Of a stretch of DNA of 64,000 nucleotides, positions 44,685 to 52,396 are shown piece after piece. The notes beneath the pieces were generated by a model. It searched no databases, had not been told where the DNA came from, and saw nothing but the letters and a program-made list of their open reading frames with translations. Position numbers and translations under genes: made by a program. Every line of letters begins with the position of its first letter. Within the stretch, counting starts at the first letter, position 1. Origin of the DNA: Pectobacterium colocasium (lineage in GTDB: Bacteria; Pseudomonadota; Gammaproteobacteria; Enterobacterales; Enterobacteriaceae); assembly GCF_020181655.1 (NCBI RefSeq), contig NZ_CP084032.1, positions 1,736,001 through 1,800,000 of the forward strand, in the 5' to 3' direction.

Positions 44685-44914
44685 CTATTCTGTTAAACAA
44701 GCATTGCCTTTAATCGTGGCTGACGGGAGCCTATTCCAGTTCGTCGATAGTGCGGAACAGAAACATCTGTCGTCAAACGGAACCGGAATACCGTTCCTTG
44801 CCACCGTTCTGATACTGTCAAACAGCCTAACCAGACCGTTGCTGTTAGTATTCAGAAAATTAGCCCACCATTGCAGCATCAGACGACGCTGTTCAAGGTG
44901 CTTGGTGATTTTAC
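44685..44914 (-). pseudogene. Tyrosine integrase C-terminal relic
   Basis: Minus-strand frame KITKHLEQRRLMLQWWANFL matches the end of phage/island integrases (typically HLxERRxMMQWWADFL). The catalytic core before it is absent; an unrelated frame overlaps upstream. It shows that another integrative element once ended here. Confidence 0.65.
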
Positions 44915-45122
44915 TCTCTGTCCGCTCCGTGCCAGCAGCGGACGTTGCTCATACCCATCAATGCAATGAAAATCCGTACTCATGGGGAAGACCAGAATGT
45001 CCCTGCGTTTTTCAAAGAAAGCAGCTAAGAGCGCGTATCACCCCAAAATCTCTGCAAGTGTGACCTTATGAACTGAGCATATCTAAACCTTGCTCTCCAG
45101 ATACTCGTTTCCAATGGACTTA

Positions 45123-45335
45123 GGCTTTGTTGATGAAATCAGATTTTGAGCGAACATCTCTGTAGCTGGTTGTGTTTTCAGGCAATACATACTCTTTCAG
45201 GCATACCTGCCTTTTTCATTTTGTTCAGCGCATGCACCATGGCCATTGCCTCCCCAAACTAGCTATCGTAATCACTCAGCGTCAGTAAACCACTGAGCAG
45301 TTGTTTTACCTTGTATATCAATAATGCCAAATAAC
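45123..45335 (-). mobile_element. IS903-like terminal remnant
   Basis: Begins with GGCTTTGTTGATGAAATC, close to the IS903 inverted repeat GGCTTTGTTGAATAAATC, and continues ~200 bases homologous to the 3' end of its transposase on the minus strand (GEAMAMVHALNKMKKAGMP). The rest of the element is missing and the frame has stops. It lies left of darTG. Confidence 0.75.
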
Positions 45336-45460
45336 ACACCAAAAAAACGATAGAAATTACACCGACAGGCAGCAGGCAATGAGAATGATCTTAAATATCT
45401 TGACTGCCAGTGAGGTTTGGTTTTATAAATGGATTTACGAATTTAAAAGGATAAGTTGAA

Positions 45461-46042
45461 ATGAGCGAAAGGAAAAAAATCGAAGATCAGGTTCTTCTCT
45501 ATCATTTAACATGTATGGATAATCTGCCTAATATTTTAGACACAGGATTAAGATCTCGTGCGTCATTAAAGGGCGAGTTTGTTGATGTGGCCGACGGTGA
45601 AATAATAACAGGTCGCGAATCTTTAAATTTGCAAACAATGGTTCCTTTTCATTTCTTTACTAAAAATCCATTTGATGGAAGAGTCCTGAGAGATAATAAA
45701 GAAAAATCATTTTGCATTATTTCGGTTAGACGAACATTTGCCAATGAAAATGGTTGGAAAGTTATTCCTAAACATCCATTATCCTCCAGTTCTGTTGTAA
45801 GCCTCTTAGATTATGACCAAGGAATGGCCCAAATTAACTGGGAGCTTATGAATACAAGGGATTATAAAAATGCAGAATGCAAATCTGTATGTATGGCTGA
45901 GTGTTTATCAAGTGTAACGGTCGAGCCGAAAAATTTTTGCTGCATCTATGTCAAAAATGACGACGAAAAAAAATATGTTGAAGGCTTGATAAAAAAACAA
46001 GGGTTAAGTATATTTGTAACAGTCAACTCTTATATGTTCTAA
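45461..46042 (+). CDS. darT: DarT toxin, DNA ADP-ribosyltransferase
   Basis: 193 residues. The NAD-binding start LLYHLTCMDNLPNILDTGL (His15) and MVPFHFFTKNPFDG are typical of DarT, with the catalytic Glu most likely in VCMAECLSSVTV (~148). DarT adds ADP-ribose to a base in single-stranded DNA, blocking phage and host replication. AAAAGGATAAG precedes ATG 45461. The macro-domain gene follows after four bases, making a standard darTG operon. The sequence is closer to the DarT1 branch in layout, without certainty. Confidence 0.85.
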   Translation: MSERKKIEDQVLLYHLTCMDNLPNILDTGLRSRASLKGEFVDVADGEIITGRESLNLQTMVPFHFFTKNPFDGRVLRDNKEKSFCIISVRRTFANENGWKVIPKHPLSSSSVVSLLDYDQGMAQINWELMNTRDYKNAECKSVCMAECLSSVTVEPKNFCCIYVKNDDEKKYVEGLIKKQGLSIFVTVNSYMF

Positions 46043-46046
46043 TTCT

Positions 46047-47018
46047 ATGATTAAGTATGCAAGCGGAAATCTTCTAACTTCTACATCGCAGGCTCTTGTG
46101 AATGCTGTAAACTGCCAAGGAGTCATGGGAAAGGGTATTGCTTTGGCTTTCAAAGAAAGTTTTCCCAATAATTTTGAAGTTTATAAAAGAGCTTGTGGCA
46201 CTGGTACAATGAAAATTGGACAGGTTTTACTTGTTGAGGAAAAGGGAAAGATAATCGTAAACTTTCCCACTAAGGATAGTTGGAGAAAAAAATCAACATA
46301 TGATTTTATCTCGCAAGGTCTTGAATCTTTAGCAAAATTCATAGTCGAAAAAAAAATCACATCAATATCAATACCACCTTTAGGATGTGGTAATGGAGGC
46401 CTCGATTGGAATAAAGTTGAGGCTCTTATTTTAAAAACTTTTCAAAATTTAGATGATATTGAGGTGGTGATTTACCCGCCTGCAACTAATAATCAACTTT
46501 CAAAAAATAAAAAAATTATTAATGCTAAACATCTTTTGGTTCACTACGCCTATGGAAAATTAAAAGTTAAGCAAAAATTCTCCCTTTATACAGTTTTTTA
46601 TATTTGCGAATGTATTGAGAAAGCAAATCTTTTCTTATTCGATTTTAAACATGGCCGGCCATATTCTTCTGAGTTAGAAAGTGTTATGAAGGATATAGCA
46701 AGCCTTAAAGTCGAGTTGCAGGGCGATTTTGATTCTTTTATTGAAGATTATATTAATACTCATCAATCCAAAGAGTTACAAATCGAGTTTGGTAAGCTAA
46801 TCTCAACTTTAAATCCAAGTATCAATTTTCTCAATGATCTTAAAAATAAGATTGATTATACAGATAGCGTACATGTGATCACGAGAATTGCCAAAGAAAA
46901 AGATCATGGCTTGCATATTGATGATTTCAAAGAACATAAAAACATTGTGCAACATTTAATTAAAAATGGATTGGTAATCGAAGATATCTTTAACGAACTA
47001 AAAATAAAGGGAAGTTAG
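46047..47018 (+). CDS. darG: DarG antitoxin, macro-domain ADP-ribosyl eraser
   Basis: 323 residues. An N-terminal macro domain (1-~150) has ASGNLLTSTSQALVNAVNCQ, GVMGKGIALAFK and the phosphate loop PPLGCGNGGLDW, the features that let DarG remove ADP-ribose from DNA. The C-terminal ~160 residues (from AKHLLVHYAYGKLKVKQKF) are the part that binds and inhibits DarT. Follows darT by four bases. Very AT-rich, like the rest of the cargo. Confidence 0.9.
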   Translation: MIKYASGNLLTSTSQALVNAVNCQGVMGKGIALAFKESFPNNFEVYKRACGTGTMKIGQVLLVEEKGKIIVNFPTKDSWRKKSTYDFISQGLESLAKFIVEKKITSISIPPLGCGNGGLDWNKVEALILKTFQNLDDIEVVIYPPATNNQLSKNKKIINAKHLLVHYAYGKLKVKQKFSLYTVFYICECIEKANLFLFDFKHGRPYSSELESVMKDIASLKVELQGDFDSFIEDYINTHQSKELQIEFGKLISTLNPSINFLNDLKNKIDYTDSVHVITRIAKEKDHGLHIDDFKEHKNIVQHLIKNGLVIEDIFNELKIKGS

Positions 47019-47097
47019 TAGTGCTATTTTATATTTTTTTGCTAAAATTGCGCAGTACTCCCTCTCACGCATTATAGATGCGACGTAAATCCCGTCA

Positions 47098-47305
47098 AGG
47101 GAGTGTTATTTAATAAATCGAACTTTTTCTGCATTGAAGGATCAGATCACGCATTCCCTGACAACGCAGGCACTTTCTTGGCTAAGCAGAGATTCAGAGT
47201 AACCAACTGGCACTCTTACAACAATTCTCTTATCAATTGCGGCTCCATGACTTTCTGGCTGGACGACGAAGCAATTAAGACGTGGTATGAGTCGGTGCGG
47301 TTTGT
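47098..47305 (+). mobile_element. IS903-like 5' remnant
   Basis: TTAATAAATCGAACTTTTTCTG, GGATCAGATCACGCATTCCC and the frame LAKQRFRVTNWHSYNNSLIN with FWLDDEAIKTWYES are the 5' end of an IS903-like transposase. The inverted repeat is degraded and the element is cut after about 200 bases. Right of darTG, pointing right. Confidence 0.75.
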
Positions 47306-47329
47306 ATAAGTGGTATCATGCTGAATAAC

Positions 47330-47580
47330 TGGAATTGACCTGCTCCCCGTTCATTAATACACCGCGATGTTAATAATGTCTTCTTCAATAACGTGAGGAC
47401 ATTCCCATGAAGAAGCATTTTTCCGACGAACAGATCATCAGCATCCTTCGCGAGGCCGAAGCCGGGGTTTCTGCCCAGGAACTCTGCCACAAACACACTA
47501 TTTCGGACGCTACTTTCTACACTTGGCGCAAGAAGTTTGGCGGCATGGAAGTATCCGAAGTGAAGCGGCCCAAGCTATAA
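47330..47580 (+). mobile_element. IS3-family remnant with partial OrfA
   Basis: ATG 47407 opens MKKHFSDEQIISILREAEAG..., an IS3 (IS407-type) OrfA HTH with SDATFYTWRKKFGGMEV, but the frame stops at RPKL after 57 codons where relatives run on to about 87. Upstream GACCTGCTCCCCGTT resembles the left end of such elements. No OrfB follows. Confidence 0.75.
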
Positions 47581-47692
47581 GTATCCCAGAAAATCGCGCC
47601 AGTAACATTTGAAGCCCCCTTGTAATCTAATTAAGTCAACTTCCGCTCCTCGCTCTTAGCCGACCATGAGATTTGGCAACGCCAGATCCTGC

Positions 47693-48439
47693 TTATGAAT
47701 ATTGCTTCGGCTCCAGTTGTCGCAGCTCGTCGAGAGTATAAATACGAAAAACATTGCGGTGACGTGCTTCCAGAGGGATAGGTTGATGGTTAACGATAAC
47801 GTGCCTGATGCTGCTAAACAGCAGTTCAAGCGCCCGTTTTTTCTGTAGGTCCGGTACGATGTAAAAGACGTAAATCCAGTGTTTTTGTGTCCGGGCCAGC
47901 AAATGGCTGGCGATGATTGACTGATAGCGGGCTTTGGTCTTCAGGCGGCGCTCGGTTTCTACTGCGATGACCTGTCCGTCAGGGAGTGTGATGAGTCCAT
48001 CCGGACGGTGTTTGACCTGATACTGGCTGAGGAACGTTGAGCGATCGCCGTTTATCCACCCGGATGCGCCTTTTTTCTCCAGAATCAGCCTAGCCACCTG
48101 ATTATCAAGGTGGTGCTCCAGCGTCCAACCGGTAATTTTTGAAGGCTCAAATCGTGCCGGGAAAATGTCATCGTCCGGAGTTAAAACGATAGCCAGTCCG
48201 TCGCTGGTTATGCCCCACAATGACATTTTCATCGTCCGTGATTCAAATACATACTTTTGTATTAACCCCATTCGCTCAGTTTTTGTCAGCAACGTATACA
48301 GCGATTTATGATCCCTGAAGTCAAACAGCAGCATCAGTGTTTTAAAGTCGCTGTAGGTTTCTTCTTTCAGGAAATTCAGCAGCCTTTTTATCTTTTCTCT
48401 GTTGCGGGCGGTGCGCTCGCTATGCGTTGCGATAAGCAT
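47693..48439 (-). CDS. mobC: MobC relaxase (MOBC family)
   Basis: 248 residues, close to the 243 of CloDF13 MobC. N-terminal winged helix (DFKTLMLLFDFRDHKSLYTLL), then a nuclease-like domain with GWTLEHHLDNQVARLI and LPDGQVIAVETERRLK, the PD-(D/E)xK-like E-x-E/K pattern used by MOBC relaxases instead of a tyrosine. It nicks the transfer origin and pilots the strand. Begins eight bases after mobB's stop; last gene of the conjugation operon, with the cargo beyond. Confidence 0.85.
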   Translation of the reverse strand: MLIATHSERTARNREKIKRLLNFLKEETYSDFKTLMLLFDFRDHKSLYTLLTKTERMGLIQKYVFESRTMKMSLWGITSDGLAIVLTPDDDIFPARFEPSKITGWTLEHHLDNQVARLILEKKGASGWINGDRSTFLSQYQVKHRPDGLITLPDGQVIAVETERRLKTKARYQSIIASHLLARTQKHWIYVFYIVPDLQKKRALELLFSSIRHVIVNHQPIPLEARHRNVFRIYTLDELRQLEPKQYS

Positions 48440-48447
48440 TATGCCTC

Positions 48448-50310
48448 CTAAAAATTGAGCAAGGATGGTGTCTCGTCATCATCAGATCTCGATTTTGCTG
48501 ATTTACTTTCCCCTTTAAAGAAAAGATCAGGCTGGGTTGCCGTGACATTGGTCGTTGAAGCGGATGTCGCTCCTTCCTCGTCGAAGTCCAGTGCGATTTT
48601 TGCCGGTACTGCCGATGCGGCAATATCCGGAGACACGGAATAGATCTCCAGTTCGCGTTTTTGTACCTTAATGGGGGAAATCAGTGAGGCGGAGGGAAGC
48701 GTTCTCGTCGTAAAGATAAAGCTGACAAAGTCGGGCAGGTTCAGGATCATATTGCTGTCGATAAAGAAACGCTCTGCCTGTCTGATAGTTCGTTCACCGT
48801 CGATGGTTTCCGTCAGTACGGCATCAGTTTTGGCTTTGCGGATTTCATCATCCACTAAGATGGTGCCAGACATTCTCGCTACCCATTCCGCTGTATCCGG
48901 GTCCATAACGCGGTATACCAGCTTGAATTTAGCGTTTTCAACGACTGCACCGACAACAGCATCGCCTTTTAAATCTGCCGGGCAGTCTTTTAAATCGGCG
49001 ACGGACTGATGGGCCATGATGATATGTACGCCTTTATCCCGTGCTGCGCCTAACCCCTCCAGCGCTGGTTTTGATAGGTGGTATTTCAGTTCGTCGAGAA
49101 AGATGGCTATGGGGCGGGGCGTTTCTTTTACCCGGTCGCGCCTTTCTGCTAATTGGTAAAGTCGCACCAGCAGCATTCGCTGGGCGGTGATAATCTTGCT
49201 ATTGCGCATTGAGCCGATGACATAGCAGCAGCCACCTTCATCAAAAACCGATTGGAGTGAAAATCCTGTCGGCGCGTTGATGGCATTGAGCAATGCCAGT
49301 TCTTCAATCTTGCCGAAAAAGGCTTTGATATCCTCCGCGATACCTTGAACATATTCGCCGTTATAAATATTGCGGATAGTCGAAGAGGGATGACTGCTGA
49401 CAAATTGTGCCGCCATACGTGCCGCTTTTCGGTCGTCGATACGATAAAAATCGGATTCCTGACCTTTTTCCGCCAAGCTGAATCCCGCAACAAACAATTC
49501 CTCCAGTTCGTCAGGCGTAATATTTTCAATCAGATTTAATTGGTATTGCGGTTTTCGCAGGTCAATTAAGCAAAAGGGTTTACCTGCATCCTCGCAGGCT
49601 TTCCGATAAAGATGTGGTGCCCATTCATCATCCTTGGGGTCCATAATAAATACCCCTTCACCCGCCAGGATACTTTGATAAAGCAATATACCGATTGCTA
49701 CACCTTTACCGGCTCCGGTGGTGCCGATAATATCCGCGTGTTGTTTTTGCCAGTCTCCTAACGGCAGATACATCGGTTTTTCATCACGGTCTATCCCGAT
49801 AAAAATGCCCTTGTTTAGATCGATATAACACAGCGGGTTATAATGCAGCGTTTCCGGCAGTAGGAATTTTACCGTGCGTACATCGGTGCGTAATTCCCGC
49901 TCAAGACTGCTCTTTTTGATGAGTTGTTTTTTTATTTTATCCAGTTCAGGCGTTAATACCCGACGAAGAGTAATATGGAAAATAAACCCTGCCACGGTAA
50001 ATATGATTAATATTGACCAGTCCAGAATGGGTGTGCGGGTAAGTATCCGACCGTTATAAAGCCACTGAAAAAGACTAATGAGTAATGGTCCCATTGTGCC
50101 AAACAGAAAACACAGCAGGGAAAAACTGATAATCAGTTTTTTCCATAGCGGAGCTTTCTGCCGTTCATCGTTTTTCATTGAGGCAAAAAATGGCAGGGTC
50201 AGGCCCGATAATAGCGCCAGCATCAATTGATGCTGTTGAATAACATCAATAAAGGCCAGCGTACCATTCACTATTGGCGACAGTGAAACGGCAAGCTTAT
50301 TTAAAATCAT
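48448..50310 (-). CDS. mobB: MobB type IV coupling protein (VirD4/TraG-like)
   Basis: About 620 residues. Two N-terminal membrane segments near 25-45 and 60-90, a third hydrophobic stretch near 100-125, then a TraD/TraG ATPase domain with Walker A GTTGAGKG (~190) and Walker B IAIFLDELKY (~390). It hands the relaxosome to the VirB channel. ATG 50310 has AGGAGG just upstream, whereas the longer frame start at 50340 has none. Directly upstream is the repeat array at 50332-50404, so its expression is probably autoregulated. Confidence 0.87.
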   Translation of the reverse strand: MILNKLAVSLSPIVNGTLAFIDVIQQHQLMLALLSGLTLPFFASMKNDERQKAPLWKKLIISFSLLCFLFGTMGPLLISLFQWLYNGRILTRTPILDWSILIIFTVAGFIFHITLRRVLTPELDKIKKQLIKKSSLERELRTDVRTVKFLLPETLHYNPLCYIDLNKGIFIGIDRDEKPMYLPLGDWQKQHADIIGTTGAGKGVAIGILLYQSILAGEGVFIMDPKDDEWAPHLYRKACEDAGKPFCLIDLRKPQYQLNLIENITPDELEELFVAGFSLAEKGQESDFYRIDDRKAARMAAQFVSSHPSSTIRNIYNGEYVQGIAEDIKAFFGKIEELALLNAINAPTGFSLQSVFDEGGCCYVIGSMRNSKIITAQRMLLVRLYQLAERRDRVKETPRPIAIFLDELKYHLSKPALEGLGAARDKGVHIIMAHQSVADLKDCPADLKGDAVVGAVVENAKFKLVYRVMDPDTAEWVARMSGTILVDDEIRKAKTDAVLTETIDGERTIRQAERFFIDSNMILNLPDFVSFIFTTRTLPSASLISPIKVQKRELEIYSVSPDIAASAVPAKIALDFDEEGATSASTTNVTATQPDLFFKGESKSAKSRSDDDETPSLLNF

Positions 50311-50331
50311 GATGCCTCCTTCGTCAGCGAC

Positions 50332-50404
50332 TCGCCCCAAGGCATCGCCCCATCAATTCGCCCCACGGTGTTGGGCGAAAAGGCGGGGCGAACGTCTGGG
50401 GCGA
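50332..50404. repeat. Six-box array on a 13-bp grid before mobB
   Basis: TCGCCCCA at 50332, 50345 and 50358, then the inverted form TGGGGCGA at 50371 (TTGGGCGA), 50384 (CGGGGCGA) and 50397. All six boxes start exactly 13 bases apart, three in each direction around a centre at 50368. The first box is 22 bases from the mobB start. Likely binding sites for a dimeric repressor or a transfer/replication protein. Confidence 0.85.
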
Positions 50405-50428
50405 AGAAGGTGACCGCTCTGCGGCCAT

Positions 50429-50454
50429 GTGTCGGAAAGCAGGCTTCCCGACAC
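50429..50454. repeat. 12-bp hairpin
   Basis: GTGTCGGAAAGC (50429-50440) and GCTTCCCGACAC (50443-50454) pair with one mismatch around AG. Part of the structured region between mobB and the trbM-like gene. Confidence 0.7.
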
Positions 50455-50479
50455 GAAACAGCGTGCGCCAGTTCATGCG

Positions 50480-50532
50480 GGCTGGACGCCCTTATTACCT
50501 GTCACATGGGGGTAATGTCGTGGCTGGACGCC
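50480..50532. repeat. Direct repeat GGCTGGACGCC
   Basis: GGCTGGACGCC occurs at 50480-50490 and 50522-50532. Between them ATTACC (50494-50499) and GGTAAT (50511-50516) form an inverted repeat. Confidence 0.6.
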
Positions 50533-50559
50533 GCGCCAAAACCCCCAAGGTCAACGGCG

Positions 50560-50726
50560 GCACACCGTCGCCTGCTACGCGCGACCACCCCCTTTGAGAC
50601 GCCGTTTTTCGCCTATTTTTTCTTTTGTCCGTTCCGGCCAAGCGAAAAAATGGGAAAACGCCTTCAAAGCGGGTGGTCGCGCCACGCTACCGGCTTTTGG
50701 CCGGAGACTTAGCTGCGACGGTGTGC
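50560..50726. other. Nested 167-bp dyad, candidate oriT or control element
   Basis: Outer arms GCACACCGTCGC (50560-50571) and GCGACGGTGTGC (50715-50726) are perfect complements. Middle arms GCGCGACCACCCCCTTTGA (50579-50597) and its complement at 50664-50682 match at 18 of 19. Inner arms TTTTTCGC (50605) and GCGAAAAA (50642) are perfect. It lies between mobB and the VirB operon, where a transfer origin is expected in this element type. No gene is present. Confidence 0.7.
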
Positions 50727-50749
50727 GGGGCAAGCCCCCCAAATAAACC

Positions 50750-50771
50750 GCTATCGTGGGCGATAGCTTTT
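50750..50771 (+). terminator. Hairpin with T tail
   Basis: GCTATCG (50750-50756), loop TGGG, CGATAGC (50761-50767), TTTT. On plus it looks like a small terminator, but no plus-strand gene precedes it; it may be part of the transfer-origin structures. Confidence 0.45.
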
Positions 50772-50903
50772 CGCTCGCTGGGGCGGCGAAATTTATTCGG
50801 CTCCCCCGGCCTGCAAAATCCGCGTGGGCGCGTCTGTTTGCAGATGGGTTCGGTGACGCAAATTAGCTATTTCTACGAAATAGAATTTACTCGCCTTACG
50901 CCA

Positions 50904-50938
50904 CTTTTAAATTTTTGCTATTCGCATAAATTTAAAAG
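50904..50938. repeat. 11-bp perfect inverted repeat
   Basis: CTTTTAAATTT (50904-50914) and AAATTTAAAAG (50928-50938) around 13 bases. AT-rich, placed 97 bases beyond the stop of the trbM-like gene; it may be a protein site or a terminator of the VirB operon. Confidence 0.6.
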
Positions 50939-51034
50939 CCTAAAACCGTCACGACCGGTGCCGAGTTTGCCATCTCGATTTGACAGGGGAATCGGTAATA
51001 ATCCAGATATTGTTATTACCGTTTTTCATTGATT

Positions 51035-51337
51035 TCAATTACGCACACGGCCAAATTTATTAATTATCTGGTCTATGATTTTCGGCTCGGCTGATTTGCA
51101 TTCGAGTAATAAGGCTTCTCGTGCATCGGCGGTACGGTTGGGGTGAAATCCGTGTCTGTTCTTTTTCACAACCTTAAAGAAGGAACGTTCAGCAGACTGA
51201 CATTCATTTCCTCCCCCCTTACCGGTTGTTCTACCGTACAGACATAAAACAATCTCGCAGGCATCAGCGGCCATTACGGAAGAGGGTAGTAGTAAACTCA
51301 TGCAGAAAAGACAGGCGGTGAATAGGATCGTTTTCAT
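51035..51337 (-). CDS. TrbM/KikA-family conjugation protein
   Basis: 100 residues with a signal peptide (ILFTACLFCMSLLLPSSVMA, then ADACE) and four conserved Cys in the mature part (ACEIVLCLYG, NECQSAERSFF, LLLECKSAEP). This is the TrbM/KikA pattern; pKM101 KikA affects killing of Klebsiella recipients, and TrbM is needed for RP4 transfer. Periplasmic. 42 bases after virB11. Confidence 0.8.
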   Translation of the reverse strand: MKTILFTACLFCMSLLLPSSVMAADACEIVLCLYGRTTGKGGGNECQSAERSFFKVVKKNRHGFHPNRTADAREALLLECKSAEPKIIDQIINKFGRVRN

Positions 51338-51379
51338 ATCAAATACCTTTATTGGAAATAACAGGCGATTTAGCTATTT

Positions 51380-52396
51380 TTATCTGAAGGTTTCTTTCAT
51401 TTGATGAAGGTGTATCGGTTTGAAATAAATATCCCCCATCCGACGAATATCACCGTGAATATCTACGCTGACGATGATATCTACGCATTTAAGCACCTTG
51501 CGTAGCAGTACATCGAACGGGATATTTTTGCAGTCAGGGTTCTCATAGCAGCGGTCAATGACCCCTTCAATACATTCTTCCGGGCTGCCTGCGTGCAGGG
51601 AGGTGATAAGACCTTCATGCCCAGAGCCGATAATTTTCAGTGCGTCCCATGACTCCCGCCCACGAATTTCCGCCAGCAGAATACGGTCGGGATTCATGCG
51701 ATAATTCGCACGAATAAGCCTGCCGGGCGTGATAATCGCATCCTCTCCAGCATCCGCCGGGTAAAATAGATGAACATAATTAGCATGGTGGTAAAACCGG
51801 ATTTCGGGATTATCTTCAATCGTGGTTAGCCTGAGATGTGGCGGAATATAGTGCAGCAACGTCTTCATATAGGTGGTTTTACCGGAACCAGTTTCACCCA
51901 CAATAAAGAGGGTTTTGCCATACTCGACGGCCTTTTCGATAAAGTGGGGAATATCGCCATTGTTATAACAGCGGATCAGTTCATCATCTTTGCTTTCGTT
52001 TCTCTCCTTACCCGCTATCCGGTTATAAAAACCTGCATCAATCCAGGATTGATGTGTTTTCTGCTCAAATGACGGATTTCTCAGCGTAATCGATACGGTA
52101 TTCCGCTCGCAGGCTGGGGGGATAATGGTCTGGACACGTTCACCTGATCCTAATGTAGCGGAAAGGATAGGGGAGGTATCATCGATATTGTCCTCATTCC
52201 ATGAGGCCAGTGCTTTGGCAAACGCATGGCACTGACGCAATGTAATAGAGGAATCATGCTTCTGCCATCGACCATTTATTTTGGTGTGAATCTCTCCGGG
52301 TCGGTTGATGGCGATTTCCGTTAGGCCTGCCAGTGGCAGAAACTCACCAAATAACTGGTTTTTCATAAAATCCAGCGACAGGTTTTCAGCGTTCAT
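51380..52396 (-). CDS. virB11: VirB11 secretion ATPase
   Basis: 338 residues. N-terminal domain (FGEFLPLAGLTEIAINRPGEI), then the RecA-like domain with Walker A GETGSGKTTYM (~168), the Asp box TTIEDNPE, RILLAEIRGRESWD and SLHAGSPEE. Hexameric ATPase at the cytoplasmic face that switches the channel between pilus assembly and DNA transfer. Overlaps virB10 by 11 bases. Confidence 0.95.
   Translation of the reverse strand: MNAENLSLDFMKNQLFGEFLPLAGLTEIAINRPGEIHTKINGRWQKHDSSITLRQCHAFAKALASWNEDNIDDTSPILSATLGSGERVQTIIPPACERNTVSITLRNPSFEQKTHQSWIDAGFYNRIAGKERNESKDDELIRCYNNGDIPHFIEKAVEYGKTLFIVGETGSGKTTYMKTLLHYIPPHLRLTTIEDNPEIRFYHHANYVHLFYPADAGEDAIITPGRLIRANYRMNPDRILLAEIRGRESWDALKIIGSGHEGLITSLHAGSPEECIEGVIDRCYENPDCKNIPFDVLLRKVLKCVDIIVSVDIHGDIRRMGDIYFKPIHLHQMKETFR

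Noticed and set aside
44704..45063. 119-codon plus-strand frame
   Set aside because: Antisense to the integrase relic and of unlikely composition; no ribosome site.
45123..47305. darTG as an intact composite transposon
   Set aside because: Both flanking IS903-like pieces are short, damaged, and show opposite ends of the element; no target duplication could be found.
47103..47309. 68-codon hypothetical gene
   Set aside because: The sequence is the 5' part of an IS903-like transposase, cut short, so it is an IS remnant.
50332..50404. CRISPR array
   Set aside because: The repeat unit is only 8 bases with 5-base gaps and inverts halfway; no cas genes are present. It is an iteron-type protein-binding array.
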